From: an uncultured Burkholderiales bacterium
Lineage (GTDB): Bacteria; Pseudomonadota; Gammaproteobacteria; Burkholderiales; Burkholderiaceae_E
NCBI GenBank assembly: GCA_902826305.1
Contig: CADEEH010000013.1
Span: 1 to 54,298 of the forward strand
Direction of reading: 5' to 3'
Length of the DNA: 54,298 nucleotides
The position numbers and the translations under genes are program-made. The notes below the pieces were generated by a model. It had not been told where the DNA came from. It worked only from the letters and a program-made list of their open reading frames with translations, and made no database searches. Positions 15,338 through 23,877 of the stretch are shown here, piece after piece (the first letter of the stretch is position 1; the number at the start of each line of letters is the position of its first letter).

Positions 15338-17675
15338 GCGCGACCTGTTCTCCGAGCCGCCGGCGCCCGGCGGCGGCGACAACAACGAGGCGATCACACT
15401 CGCCGACTATGCCGAGCGCGCCTACCTCGACTACGCGGTCAGCGTGGTCAAGGGCCGTGCGCTGCCCGATGTCTGCGACGGCCAGAAACCGGTCCAGCGC
15501 CGGATCCTGTATGCGATGGACGAGATGGGGCTGGGGCCCACGGCCAAGCCGGTCAAGTCCGCCCGCGTGGTCGGCGACGTGCTCGGCAAGTACCACCCGC
15601 ACGGCGACGTCGCCGCATACGACGCGCTGGTCCGGATGGCGCAGTCGTTCACGCTGCGTTATCCGCTGATCGACGGACAGGGCAATTTCGGTTCACGCGA
15701 CGGCGACGGTGCGGCCGCGATGCGCTACACCGAGGCGCGCCTGACCGCCTACGCGCGGCTGCTGCTCGACGAGATCGACGAGGGCACGGTCGATTTCGCC
15801 GACAACTACGACGGCTCGATGAAGGAGCCGCGCTTCCTGCCGGCGCGCCTGCCGATGGTGCTGCTGAACGGCGCCTCCGGCATCGCGGTCGGCCTGGCCA
15901 CCGAGATCCCGCCGCACAACCTGAAGGAGGTCGCGGCGGCGGCGATCGCGGTGCTGAAGGAACCGAAGATCGAGGTGCCGGCGCTGCTCGAGTTGATGCC
16001 CGGTCCCGACTTCCCGGGCGGTGGTCAGATCATCTCGCCGGCGTCCGATCTCGCCGAGATCTACGCCGGCGGCCGTGGCTCGATCAAGGTGCGCGCGCGT
16101 TACGCGATCGAGGACCTGGCGCGCTCGCAGTGGCAACTGGTCGTGCACGAGCTGCCGCACGGCGTGTCGTCGCAGAAGGTGCTCGAGGAGATCGACGAGC
16201 TGACCAACCCGAAGGTCAGGCTCGGCAAGAAGTCGCTCAGTGCCGACCAGCTCCAGCTCAAGCAGACGGTGCTCGGTGTGCTCGATGCGGTGCGCGACGA
16301 ATCCGGCAAGGATGCGCCGGTGCGGCTGGTGTTCGAGCCGAAGACCTCGAAGATCGACCAGCAGGAGATGATCAACGTGCTGCTCGCCCACACCAGCCTG
16401 GAGGCGAGTGTCCCGATCAACCTGGTGATGATCGGCACCGACGGCCGGCCGCGGCAGAAGAACCTGGCCGGCATCCTGCGCGAGTGGACGCAGTTCCGTG
16501 TCGACACCGTGACCCGGCGCACGCGGCACCGGCTGGCGAAGGTCGACGAGCGGATCCACCTGCTCGAAGGTCGGATGCTGGTGCTGCTGCGGATCGACGA
16601 GGTGATCCGGATCATCCGCGAGTCCGATGAGCCGAAGCCGGCGCTGATCGCCGCGTTCTCGCTCAGCGACCGGCAGGCCGAGGACATCCTCGAGATCCGG
16701 CTGCGGCAGCTGGCACGGCTGGAGGCGATCCGGATCGAGAAGGAACTCGAGGAACGGCGTGGCGAGAAGGCCGGCCTGGAGGCGCTGCTCGCCAACGCCA
16801 GCGCGATGCGGCGTCAGGTGATCCGGGAGATCGAGGCCGACGCGAAGCAATATGGCGATGCACGCCGCACGCTGATCGAAGCGGCCGAACGCGCGGCGGC
16901 CGAGGTGAAGATCGTCGCCGAACCGGTGACCGTGATCGTCTCCGAGAAGGGCTGGGTGCGCAGCCGGGCCGGCCACGGTCACGATGCGTCGCAGTTCACC
17001 TTCAAGTCCGGCGACGCGTTGTCCGGTGTCTACGAGGTGCAGACCACCGACCAGGTCTATGCACTGGCCACCAGCGGCCGCGTCTATACGGTCGCAGTGG
17101 CCTCGCTGCCGTCGTCGCGGGGTGACGGCACGCCGATCACCACCTTCATCGAACCCGAACCCGGCACACGCATCGAGCATGTGTTCGCCACCGGCGAGCA
17201 GACCGGCGTGCTGTTCGCGACCCGCGGCGGCAACGGCCTGATCTGCCAGGCGCTCGACCTGCAGACCCGCACCCGCGTCGGCCGCCAGTTCATCGCCCTC
17301 GAGGAAGGTGACACACCGATCCGGCCGGCACTTTTCGAGCCCGGGATGTCCGGCGTGTTGTGCCTGTCGGAGAAGGGACGTGTGCTCGCCTTCGGCATCG
17401 ACGAGGTGAAGCTGTTGAAGAACGGCGGCCGCGGCGTGATCCTGATGGGCCTGGATGGCGGCGAATCGTTGCGGCAGGTGGTGGTCTACGGCGGCGACGG
17501 GGTCGTCGTCCACGGCATCGGCCGCGGCGGCAAGGTGATGCAGCGCCGGCTCGATGACGACCATCTGGCGCTGTACGCCGGCGGGCGCGCGCGCAAGGGC
17601 CGGCTGCTCGATCCGAAGTGGAAGGAGCCGCGGCTCGAACTGCCGGTCGCAGCCGGCGCGGGTCGATCCGGGTGA
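15330..17675 (+). CDS. parC: DNA topoisomerase IV subunit A
   Basis: A 781-residue DNA cleavage/religation subunit. The breakage-reunion domain holds the active-site Tyr133 in [10 protein letters not shown]. The quinolone-pocket segment is [21 protein letters not shown]: at the position of E. coli ParC Ser80 there is Val94, with Asp98 at the Glu84 position. A coiled coil and a shorter beta-pinwheel C-terminal domain follow (for example [12 protein letters not shown] and GRGVILMG). It overlaps parE by 8 bp. Its stop overlaps the GTG of the next lipoprotein gene, which suggests a four-gene transcript. Confidence 0.95.
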   Translation: MSERDLFSEPPAPGGGDNNEAITLADYAERAYLDYAVSVVKGRALPDVCDGQKPVQRRILYAMDEMGLGPTAKPVKSARVVGDVLGKYHPHGDVAAYDALVRMAQSFTLRYPLIDGQGNFGSRDGDGAAAMRYTEARLTAYARLLLDEIDEGTVDFADNYDGSMKEPRFLPARLPMVLLNGASGIAVGLATEIPPHNLKEVAAAAIAVLKEPKIEVPALLELMPGPDFPGGGQIISPASDLAEIYAGGRGSIKVRARYAIEDLARSQWQLVVHELPHGVSSQKVLEEIDELTNPKVRLGKKSLSADQLQLKQTVLGVLDAVRDESGKDAPVRLVFEPKTSKIDQQEMINVLLAHTSLEASVPINLVMIGTDGRPRQKNLAGILREWTQFRVDTVTRRTRHRLAKVDERIHLLEGRMLVLLRIDEVIRIIRESDEPKPALIAAFSLSDRQAEDILEIRLRQLARLEAIRIEKELEERRGEKAGLEALLANASAMRRQVIREIEADAKQYGDARRTLIEAAERAAAEVKIVAEPVTVIVSEKGWVRSRAGHGHDASQFTFKSGDALSGVYEVQTTDQVYALATSGRVYTVAVASLPSSRGDGTPITTFIEPEPGTRIEHVFATGEQTGVLFATRGGNGLICQALDLQTRTRVGRQFIALEEGDTPIRPALFEPGMSGVLCLSEKGRVLAFGIDEVKLLKNGGRGVILMGLDGGESLRQVVVYGGDGVVVHGIGRGGKVMQRRLDDDHLALYAGGRARKGRLLDPKWKEPRLELPVAAGAGRSG

Positions 17676-18769
17676 ACGCGCCCGGCCGGCGGATCGCGGC
17701 GCCGCTTGCCGCATTGTGTGTCGCGCTCGCGCTGCTCGCGAGCTGCGCCCACGTCAATCCGGACTACGATCCATCCCGGCGGCATCACCGTCCCGACGGG
17801 TTCGTCAACAACTACGGACCAGCGGGTGGCAAGCCGCTGTCGACGCTGCTCACCTGGTTCTACCAGCGGGCCCGCGACGGGTTGCCGCCGCCACCGTCGA
17901 CCCATGTCAAGGGATACGAAGGGTTTCCGGTACGCAAGCCGGATCTCGCCTTCCTGCGCGCGAACCGCGATCAGGCGACGGTGACCTGGATCGGCCACGC
18001 GACCTTGCTGGTGCAGATCGGCGGCGTCAACATCCTGACCGATCCGCAGTTCTCCGAGCGTGCGTTCATGGTCCAGTTCATGGGACCGAAACGCCGCGTC
18101 CGGTTGCCGGCCACGTTGGCCGAACTGCCGCGGATCGACCTGGTCACGATCTCGCACAGCCACTACGATCATCTCGATCGCGCCACGATCCTGGCGCTGA
18201 ACACGCAGCCGGGCGGACCGCCGAGATTCCTGGTGCCGTTGGGCATGGAGCGCTGGATGCGGGCCCAGGGTGTGGACAACGTCGAGCGCTTCGACTGGTG
18301 GGACACGAAGACGATCGCCGGACTGCAGGTCACTCACGTGCCGGCGCAGCACTGGAGCGCGCGCACGCCGTTCGACCGCAATCAGTCGTTGTGGGGTGGA
18401 TGGGTGCTGCGTCATCCGACGTTTTCGTTCTACCACGCGGGTGACACCGGTTACTCGCGCGATTTCGCCGACATCGGGCTGCGCTTCGGCGGCTTCGACG
18501 TGGCGGCGATCCCGGTCGGTGCCTACGAGCCGCGCTGGTTCATGCAGGACCAGCATGTCGATCCGGACGAGGCGGTCCGGATCCACCTCGACGTCAAGGC
18601 GCGCCAGTCGATCGGCATGCACTGGGGCACGTTCGAACTGACCGACGAGCCGCTGGACGAACCGATCGGCCGCCTGCCGACGGCACGGCGCGGACTCGGT
18701 GTCGCCGACGATGCCTTCGTGCTGTTCGAACACGGCGAGACGCGGGTCTATCCGAAGCGGTCGCGATGA
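17672..18769 (+). CDS. Metallo-beta-lactamase-fold lipoprotein (NAPE-PLD-like hydrolase)
   Basis: A 365-residue protein with an N-terminal lipoprotein signal: hydrophobic stretch to LLASC with the lipid-attachment Cys25. The MBL domain contains [20 protein letters not shown], the metal motif His162-X-His164-X-Asp166-His167 ([10 protein letters not shown]), FYHAGDTGY and a late [14 protein letters not shown]. This pattern matches the N-acylphosphatidylethanolamine phospholipase D/UlaG-like group, so it may hydrolyse a phospholipid or N-acyl derivative in the cell envelope. The GTG start (GTGA) overlaps the parC stop, and its own stop overlaps the next gene. Confidence 0.85.
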   Translation: MNAPGRRIAAPLAALCVALALLASCAHVNPDYDPSRRHHRPDGFVNNYGPAGGKPLSTLLTWFYQRARDGLPPPPSTHVKGYEGFPVRKPDLAFLRANRDQATVTWIGHATLLVQIGGVNILTDPQFSERAFMVQFMGPKRRVRLPATLAELPRIDLVTISHSHYDHLDRATILALNTQPGGPPRFLVPLGMERWMRAQGVDNVERFDWWDTKTIAGLQVTHVPAQHWSARTPFDRNQSLWGGWVLRHPTFSFYHAGDTGYSRDFADIGLRFGGFDVAAIPVGAYEPRWFMQDQHVDPDEAVRIHLDVKARQSIGMHWGTFELTDEPLDEPIGRLPTARRGLGVADDAFVLFEHGETRVYPKRSR

Positions 18770-19674
18770 TCGATACCGACGATCCGGTGCGGTCGACGAC
18801 GTTCGACGTCGCGGGTGGCGGCCGGCTCGCCTGGCTCGCCTTGCACGGCGCGCGGCCGTTCGCCGACGCGGCCGGATGCGTCGCGCTGCGCGAGCACCTC
18901 GCGACCTGGCGCGCCGCCGGCGACGTCCGGGTCGCCGTGCTGGAGTTCGTTGGCGGCGCCGAGCCGCCTCGGCGCCCGGGTGTGTGTGCATCGGCCGAGC
19001 GCGCCCGGGAACTGTCCGCGCTCGGATGGATGGTGCACGGCCTGAGGATGCCGACGATCGGCGTCGCTCGCGGCGATGTCGACGGCGCGGCGTTCGGACT
19101 GTTCGCCGGTTGCAGTCACCGGATGGTGATCGAGGGGACCTGCCTGTCGCTCGGTGATGCGGCTGCCGGTGGTCTGCCGAGTGCCGGGGGTACCTTCTTC
19201 GCCCATCGGATGCCGATGGCGTCCGGTCGGCTGGTTGCGTTGTCGGCTCTCGCGTTGAACGAGGCCGATGCGTTGTATGCCGGCATCGGTGATGGCTTCA
19301 GCGCGGGCGAGCTGTTCGAGGACATGCCCCAGGCGTTGATCGACATCGCCTGGTCGTCCGATCCCCACGAGGCCCGGCAGGCGGCGACGCGCTGGTTGTG
19401 GTCGTGGCATCGGCGCTGCCGGGCCGGCCTGCCGAGTGCACCGATCGAGCAGTATGCCGACGCGATCCGTTTCATCGCCGCGCAGCCCAAGCTCGGTTCG
19501 TTCGCCGCCGCGCTCGAGGCGGCCGCCCGCGAGGACCCCTGGTTCGAGCCGGCGCTGGGAGCCCTGCGCGCGGCGCCGGCCGGTCGCAACGAGGCGATTG
19601 ACCGGCTGCTGACACGCAGTCGCTGGGCTTCGTTGAACGAGGTGCTCGACCTGGAGGCGTGCGCCGCGGGCTGA
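18766..19674 (+). CDS. Crotonase-superfamily protein, 3-hydroxyisobutyryl-CoA hydrolase-like, degenerate
   Basis: A 302-residue protein whose order of elements follows enoyl-CoA hydratase/HIBCH proteins: MPTIGVARGDVDGAAFGLF in place of the glycine-rich oxyanion-hole segment, HRMVIEGTCLSLGD, GGLPSAGGTFFAHRMP and LALNEADALYAGIGDGF. At the catalytic acid positions of HIBCH (Glu in PETGIG and Asp in FPDVGG) it has Asp131 and Ser139, so the usual activity may be lost or changed. It overlaps the upstream lipoprotein gene by 4 bp and ends the parE-parC run. Function unknown. Confidence 0.7.
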   Translation: MIDTDDPVRSTTFDVAGGGRLAWLALHGARPFADAAGCVALREHLATWRAAGDVRVAVLEFVGGAEPPRRPGVCASAERARELSALGWMVHGLRMPTIGVARGDVDGAAFGLFAGCSHRMVIEGTCLSLGDAAAGGLPSAGGTFFAHRMPMASGRLVALSALALNEADALYAGIGDGFSAGELFEDMPQALIDIAWSSDPHEARQAATRWLWSWHRRCRAGLPSAPIEQYADAIRFIAAQPKLGSFAAALEAAAREDPWFEPALGALRAAPAGRNEAIDRLLTRSRWASLNEVLDLEACAAG

Positions 19675-19704
19675 TCGCCGCGGCCGCCGTCGGCGCTTTG
19701 CCGA

Positions 19705-20586
19705 TCAGAGTGTGATCGTGCCGTCGATGCAGGTGACCGCCGCACCACCGATCTCGATCACCGACGGCTCCGGGAACTCGACCGCGATGTAACCGTCGCG
19801 TCCGACCGCACGTCCCTGTCGCGCGAGATACGGCATGCCGCGACCGCTCGCGCGCAGCCATGCGGCGACGCAACCGTTGCCGCTGCCGCAGACCGGGTCT
19901 TCCGGCGCCCCGCCGGCCGGGGCGAACGAACGGACTTCGTAGCGGGCGAGTCCACCAGCGGGCTGCGCACCGAAGATCGTCACGCCGGTGCTCGGGCCGA
20001 GCCTTCGCGACAACGCGTCGATCGCCGCCATGTCGGGCTCGACCGCCAGCACCTGTTCGGCGCTCGGCAGCTCGACCGTGATCCAGGACGCGCCGACGTC
20101 GATCCGGCGCGGCGTCCCGCCGTGCACCAGCGTTGCATCGACCCGCAACGCGCGGGCGAGTTCGACGGCGTCGCGCGTGTCCAACGCCGCGAGCGCCGGT
20201 TCGGGCAGGCGGAAGAACAGGCGACGGGTGTCGGCCTCGATCCGCAGCGACACCAGGCCACGTTCACACTGCTGCACCAGGCGACCGCCGGTTGCCGTGA
20301 CCCGACCCGATTCCAGCAGCGCGTGGGCGGTGCCGAGGGTCGGGTGGCCGGCGAACGGCAGCTCGAGCGTCGGCGTGAAGATCCGCAGCCGGTAATCGGC
20401 ACCAGCCTGTGTCGGCGGCAGCACGAACGTCGTCTCCGACAGGTTCGTCCAGCGGGCGATCGCCTGCATCTGCGCGGTGACCAGGTCGCGCGCATCCAGC
20501 ACCACCGCGACCGGGTTGCCGTGATACGGACGATCGGTGAACACGTCGACCTGCTTGAAGGGTCGGTGATCGGTCGAGGATGTCAT
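19705..20586 (-). CDS. PhzF-family isomerase-like protein
   Basis: A 293-residue protein of the PhzF/diaminopimelate epimerase fold. It has the N-terminal KQVDVFTDRPYHGNPVAVVLD, the proposed catalytic Glu51 in NLSETTFVLPP, the second-domain FTPTLELPFAGHPTLGTA and a late EDPVCGSGNGCVAAWL. PhzF isomerises an intermediate in phenazine synthesis, but most homologues, as here with no phz genes, have unknown substrates. It ends a run of three minus-strand genes (LysE exporter, EamA transporter, PhzF). Confidence 0.88.
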   Translation of the reverse strand: MTSSTDHRPFKQVDVFTDRPYHGNPVAVVLDARDLVTAQMQAIARWTNLSETTFVLPPTQAGADYRLRIFTPTLELPFAGHPTLGTAHALLESGRVTATGGRLVQQCERGLVSLRIEADTRRLFFRLPEPALAALDTRDAVELARALRVDATLVHGGTPRRIDVGASWITVELPSAEQVLAVEPDMAAIDALSRRLGPSTGVTIFGAQPAGGLARYEVRSFAPAGGAPEDPVCGSGNGCVAAWLRASGRGMPYLARQGRAVGRDGYIAVEFPEPSVIEIGGAAVTCIDGTITL

Positions 20587-20642
20587 CGGCGTTTCTCCGG
20601 TCGGTCGGTCAGCGACTTCACGATCCACGGCGCGGCGCGTCG

Positions 20643-21527
20643 TCAGCGGCGGATCTCCGTTCGACGGCTGATCGCCACCAGCGCGACCACGACCAGCGCG
20701 ACGATCCAGGTCGACACGGGCACGTCCTCGCCGGCCAGCCACGCCGAGGCGATCAGCGTGAAGAACAGCTGCAGCAACTGTACCTGCGATACGCGCGCGA
20801 CGCCGGCGATCGCCATGCCACCGTACCAGAAGAAGAAGCCGACGAACTGGCTCATCACGGTGACGTAGGCGAAGCCGCTCCAGGCACGTGCGCCGACCGA
20901 ATCGAAGGAGAGGGTCGTGGTCAGCCACAGCAACGGGGGCAGCAGCAGCGGCACCGACACCAGCAGCGCCCAGCAGATCGTCTGCCAGCCGCCGATCGAA
21001 CGAGCGACCCGGCCGCCGGCCGCGTAGCCGATCGCTCCGCCGGCCACCGCACCCAGCATCGCGAGATCACCCGGCACGAGCCGGCCGGCGCCATGGCGCA
21101 GCGCATAGGCCACGACGACCAGGCAGCCGACAGCGGCCGCGAGCCAGAAGCGACGTGACGGTCGTTCGTGGGCGTGCAGCGCGGCGGCCATCGCGGTCGC
21201 CAGCGGCAACAGCCCGGTGATCACCGCGCCATGGGATGCCTCGGTGGTGCGCATCGCCAGCGACGACAGCCATGGGAAGATGATCACCACGCCGGCCACG
21301 ACCGCGGCGATGCCGGGCCAGTGGTCACGCGCCGGTATGCGCACTCGCGCGACGAGCAGCACGACCGCCGCGAGGACGCCGGCCAGCACCGCGCGTGCGA
21401 GTGCGAGCCAGGTGGGATCGAGCTCGGCGACCGCGATCCGGGTCATCGGCAAGGTCAGCGAGAATGTCGCCACGCCGGCCAACGCGATCGACATGCCGCG
21501 GTCGTCGCGGGCGGTTGGTGTCGTCAT
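20643..21527 (-). CDS. EamA/DMT-family transporter
   Basis: A 294-residue inner-membrane protein with about ten hydrophobic helices in two EamA repeats (first repeat around AELDPTWLALARAVLAG, second around VMSQFVGFFFWYGGMAIAG). Such proteins mostly export amino acids or metabolites. Its ATG overlaps the stop of the LysE-type gene upstream (ATGA), so both are probably made from one mRNA controlled by the divergent MocR regulator. Substrate unknown. Confidence 0.88.
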   Translation of the reverse strand: MTTPTARDDRGMSIALAGVATFSLTLPMTRIAVAELDPTWLALARAVLAGVLAAVVLLVARVRIPARDHWPGIAAVVAGVVIIFPWLSSLAMRTTEASHGAVITGLLPLATAMAAALHAHERPSRRFWLAAAVGCLVVVAYALRHGAGRLVPGDLAMLGAVAGGAIGYAAGGRVARSIGGWQTICWALLVSVPLLLPPLLWLTTTLSFDSVGARAWSGFAYVTVMSQFVGFFFWYGGMAIAGVARVSQVQLLQLFFTLIASAWLAGEDVPVSTWIVALVVVALVAISRRTEIRR

Positions 21528-22147
21528 TGCAGCACCATCCAGCCGGCGGTTGCGATCAGCGACGCACCGAGCAGGCCGTTGAACCACGCCAGGCGGGTCC
21601 CGTCGGACAACCAGCCGCGCAACGCGGCGCCCACCCAGGCCCAGATCACCAGTGCCAGCGCGCAGCAGACCGCGAACACGGCGATCAGCAACGACGCCTC
21701 GAGCCACGCCGGCGAAGCGAGGCCCTGATAGGCCCCCACGGTGGCCGTCAGCAGCATCCACGCCTTGCCGTTGGCGAGTTGCAGCAGCGCGCTTTCGTGG
21801 ATTCTCGGCGGCCTTGCGGCATGCCGGTCCGCCAGGCCGCGGGCGCGCGCCAGCGAGATGCCCATCCACACCAGGTAGGTGATGCCGAACCACTTGAGGA
21901 CAACGGCGGCCAGCGGCACCTGCGCGAACAGCGCCTGGGCGCCGAGGCTGGCCGCCGCGAGCATCGTCGAGAACCCGATCAGCACGCCGATCAGGTGGCC
22001 GCGCACGTTCGCCAGGCCGAAGTTGGCGCCGGTGGCCAGTGCCAGTGCGCAATTCGGCCCGGGTGTGATCGATCCGATCCAGGCGAACCAGGTGAATGCC
22101 GCCAGCAACGTCCAATCGATCGTCCAGGAAGAAGGCGACCCGTCCAT
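21524..22147 (-). CDS. LysE/RhtB-family amino-acid exporter
   Basis: A 207-residue protein with six hydrophobic segments and the family signature SITPGPNCALALATGANFG near residue 27, plus VLKWFGITYLVWMG in the middle. Members export amino acids or homoserine lactones. It starts 98 bp from the divergent mocR-type gene and overlaps the following EamA gene by 4 bp. Pairing of a LysE or EamA exporter with a MocR regulator is common and suggests that the three act on one amino-acid-like compound. Confidence 0.9.
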   Translation of the reverse strand: MDGSPSSWTIDWTLLAAFTWFAWIGSITPGPNCALALATGANFGLANVRGHLIGVLIGFSTMLAAASLGAQALFAQVPLAAVVLKWFGITYLVWMGISLARARGLADRHAARPPRIHESALLQLANGKAWMLLTATVGAYQGLASPAWLEASLLIAVFAVCCALALVIWAWVGAALRGWLSDGTRLAWFNGLLGASLIATAGWMVLQ

Positions 22148-22171
22148 CGATTGAGTGTAGCGAAGCCGACT

Positions 22172-22189
22172 GGTACAGTGCCGGTACAG
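22172..22189. promoter_or_regulatory. Direct repeat GGTACAG, probable MocR operator
   Basis: Two copies of GGTACAG (22172-22178 and 22183-22189) start 11 bp apart, one helical turn, in the intergenic region between the exporter operon and the MocR-type gene. MocR-family regulators typically bind direct repeats in such divergent promoters. Confidence 0.5.
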
Positions 22190-22245
22190 CTCGACTGATC
22201 AGTTTCCGCGTGGCCCGGTCAGGCCACCAGCACAGTTTGACCGCG

Positions 22246-23724
22246 ATGGTGAACCAGCTCACGTCCGCCGGGGCCTCGCCGCAGGCGATTTTCGCCGGTG
22301 GCAGCGACCGCACGCTGGTCGAGCAGATCGTCGGCTGGTACGCGGCGCGGATCGACGAACGGGTGCTGCGTCCCGGCACCCGGATGCCGTCGATCCGACG
22401 CTTCGCCGACGAGCATCGTGTGTCGCGGTTCACCGTGGTCGAGGCCTACGACCGGCTGGTCGCGCGCGGCTACCTGGAGTCCCGGCGCGGCTCGGGGTTC
22501 TTCGTGCGCGAGCGCCAGGTCGCCGATGCACTCGCCGCGGCCCGGTCGTGGGCCGACTCGCCGTCGCCGCGGATCGACGTCGTCTGGCTGTTGCGCAACA
22601 TGTTCAAGCGGCTGCCGCCGCGCGACATGCCGGGCGGCGGCACGCTGCCCGCGCAGTGGCTCGACGACGAACTGATCAGCGCCAGCCTGCGCGCGCTCGG
22701 ACGGCAGAGCAGTGCCGCGTTGCTCGACTACGGCCATCCGCAGGGTTACCTGCCGCTGCGCCAGCAGTTGCAGCTGAAGCTGGCGGAGTTCGAGATCGCG
22801 GTCTCCGCCGAGCAGATCCTGACCACGGCGGGTGTCACGCAGGCGCTCGATCTGGTCGCGCAACTGCTGCTGCGCCCGGGTGATACCGTGCTGGTCGACG
22901 AACCGGCGTGGTTCCTGATGTTCGGCCGCTTCGCATTGCTGGGCGCCCGGGTGATCGGCGTGCCGCGGCTGGTCGACGGTCCCGACATGGAGCGGCTGCG
23001 CGAACTGGCCGCCGCGCATCGGCCGAAGATGATGGTGATGACCTCGGTGCTGCACAACCCGACCTGCACCGGCATCACCAGCGCCAAGGCCTACCAGCTG
23101 CTGCGCATCGCCGAGGAGTTCGACTTCACGGTGGTCGAGGACGACATCTACGGCGACCTGCACCCGGGCCCCTCGCTGCAGCCGTGCATCCGGGTCGCCG
23201 CGCTGGACCAGCTGCGCCGGGTCATCTACCTGGGCGGCTTCTCGAAGACGCTGGCGGCCAGTCTCCGGGTTGGTTTCATCGCCTGCGAGGGCGAACTGGC
23301 GCGCCGGCTCACCGACCTGAAGATGCTGATCGGCCTGACCAGCGCCGAGCTCGGCGAGCGGGTGGTCTACCGGGTGTTGTCCGAGGGGCACTACCGGCGT
23401 CATCAGCAGCGGCTGCGCGAGCGGCTGGCCGAGACCCGGGATCCGGTGCTGCGGGCCCTCGAACGCCTGGGGCTGGTGCCCTTCGCCGCGCCGCAGGCCG
23501 GCATGTTCGTCTGGGCGGATGCGGGTGTCGACACCAATCCGGTCGCGCGCACGATGCTCGATGCCGGTTTCCTGCTCGCGCCGGGCAGCCTTTTCCTGCC
23601 CGACCAGCGACCGAGCAGCTGGCTGCGTTTCAACGTGGCGAGCACGCTGAACGCCCGCATGCTCGACCGGCTGGCGCGCACCCTCGACGGGGCCGGCCGG
23701 GGCGCAAGCAGCGCGCCGGCTTGA
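22246..23724 (+). CDS. MocR/PdxR-type regulator (GntR wHTH fused to aminotransferase domain)
   Basis: A 492-residue fusion. Residues ~20-90 form a GntR winged helix (RTLVEQIVGWYAARI, TRMPSIRRFADEHRVSRFTVVEAYDRL, RGSGFFVRE). The rest is a fold-type-I aminotransferase-like domain with DYGHPQGYLPLR, VLHNPTCTG, VVEDDIYGDL and the PLP lysine in LGGFSKTLAASLRVGF. Such proteins use PLP or a PLP adduct as effector. ATG 22246 is chosen; upstream frame extension crosses the divergent promoter. It probably controls the adjacent LysE and EamA exporters and itself. Its stop lies inside the htpG promoter. Confidence 0.92.
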   Translation: MVNQLTSAGASPQAIFAGGSDRTLVEQIVGWYAARIDERVLRPGTRMPSIRRFADEHRVSRFTVVEAYDRLVARGYLESRRGSGFFVRERQVADALAAARSWADSPSPRIDVVWLLRNMFKRLPPRDMPGGGTLPAQWLDDELISASLRALGRQSSAALLDYGHPQGYLPLRQQLQLKLAEFEIAVSAEQILTTAGVTQALDLVAQLLLRPGDTVLVDEPAWFLMFGRFALLGARVIGVPRLVDGPDMERLRELAAAHRPKMMVMTSVLHNPTCTGITSAKAYQLLRIAEEFDFTVVEDDIYGDLHPGPSLQPCIRVAALDQLRRVIYLGGFSKTLAASLRVGFIACEGELARRLTDLKMLIGLTSAELGERVVYRVLSEGHYRRHQQRLRERLAETRDPVLRALERLGLVPFAAPQAGMFVWADAGVDTNPVARTMLDAGFLLAPGSLFLPDQRPSSWLRFNVASTLNARMLDRLARTLDGAGRGASSAPA

Positions 23725-23748
23725 AAGCGCGGGGATTGCCCCCATAAT
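23720..23748 (+). promoter_or_regulatory. Sigma-32 (heat-shock) promoter of htpG
   Basis: CTTGAAA (23720-23726) and CCCCATAAT (23740-23748), separated by 13 bp, match the sigma-32 consensus CTTGAAA / CCCCATNT closely. The -35 box overlaps the stop codon of the upstream MocR gene. The leader to the htpG ATG is about 120 bp. Confidence 0.8.
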
Positions 23749-23877
23749 CGCGCCTGGGCCGGCGGCGGGTGTTCGCCGCGGCCCGTCGCGGCGCCCGTGG
23801 GCGCCAACCGGTGCAGCGGTCGACGGCCGCCGCATCGATCCATCGCAGTCGTCGGACCAATCGATCACAAAACGGCC

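Noticed and set aside
20603-20625. GGTCGGTCGGTCAGCGAC as a relative of the 11-bp repeat
   Set aside because: Only a partial match; short GGTC runs are expected at this base composition.
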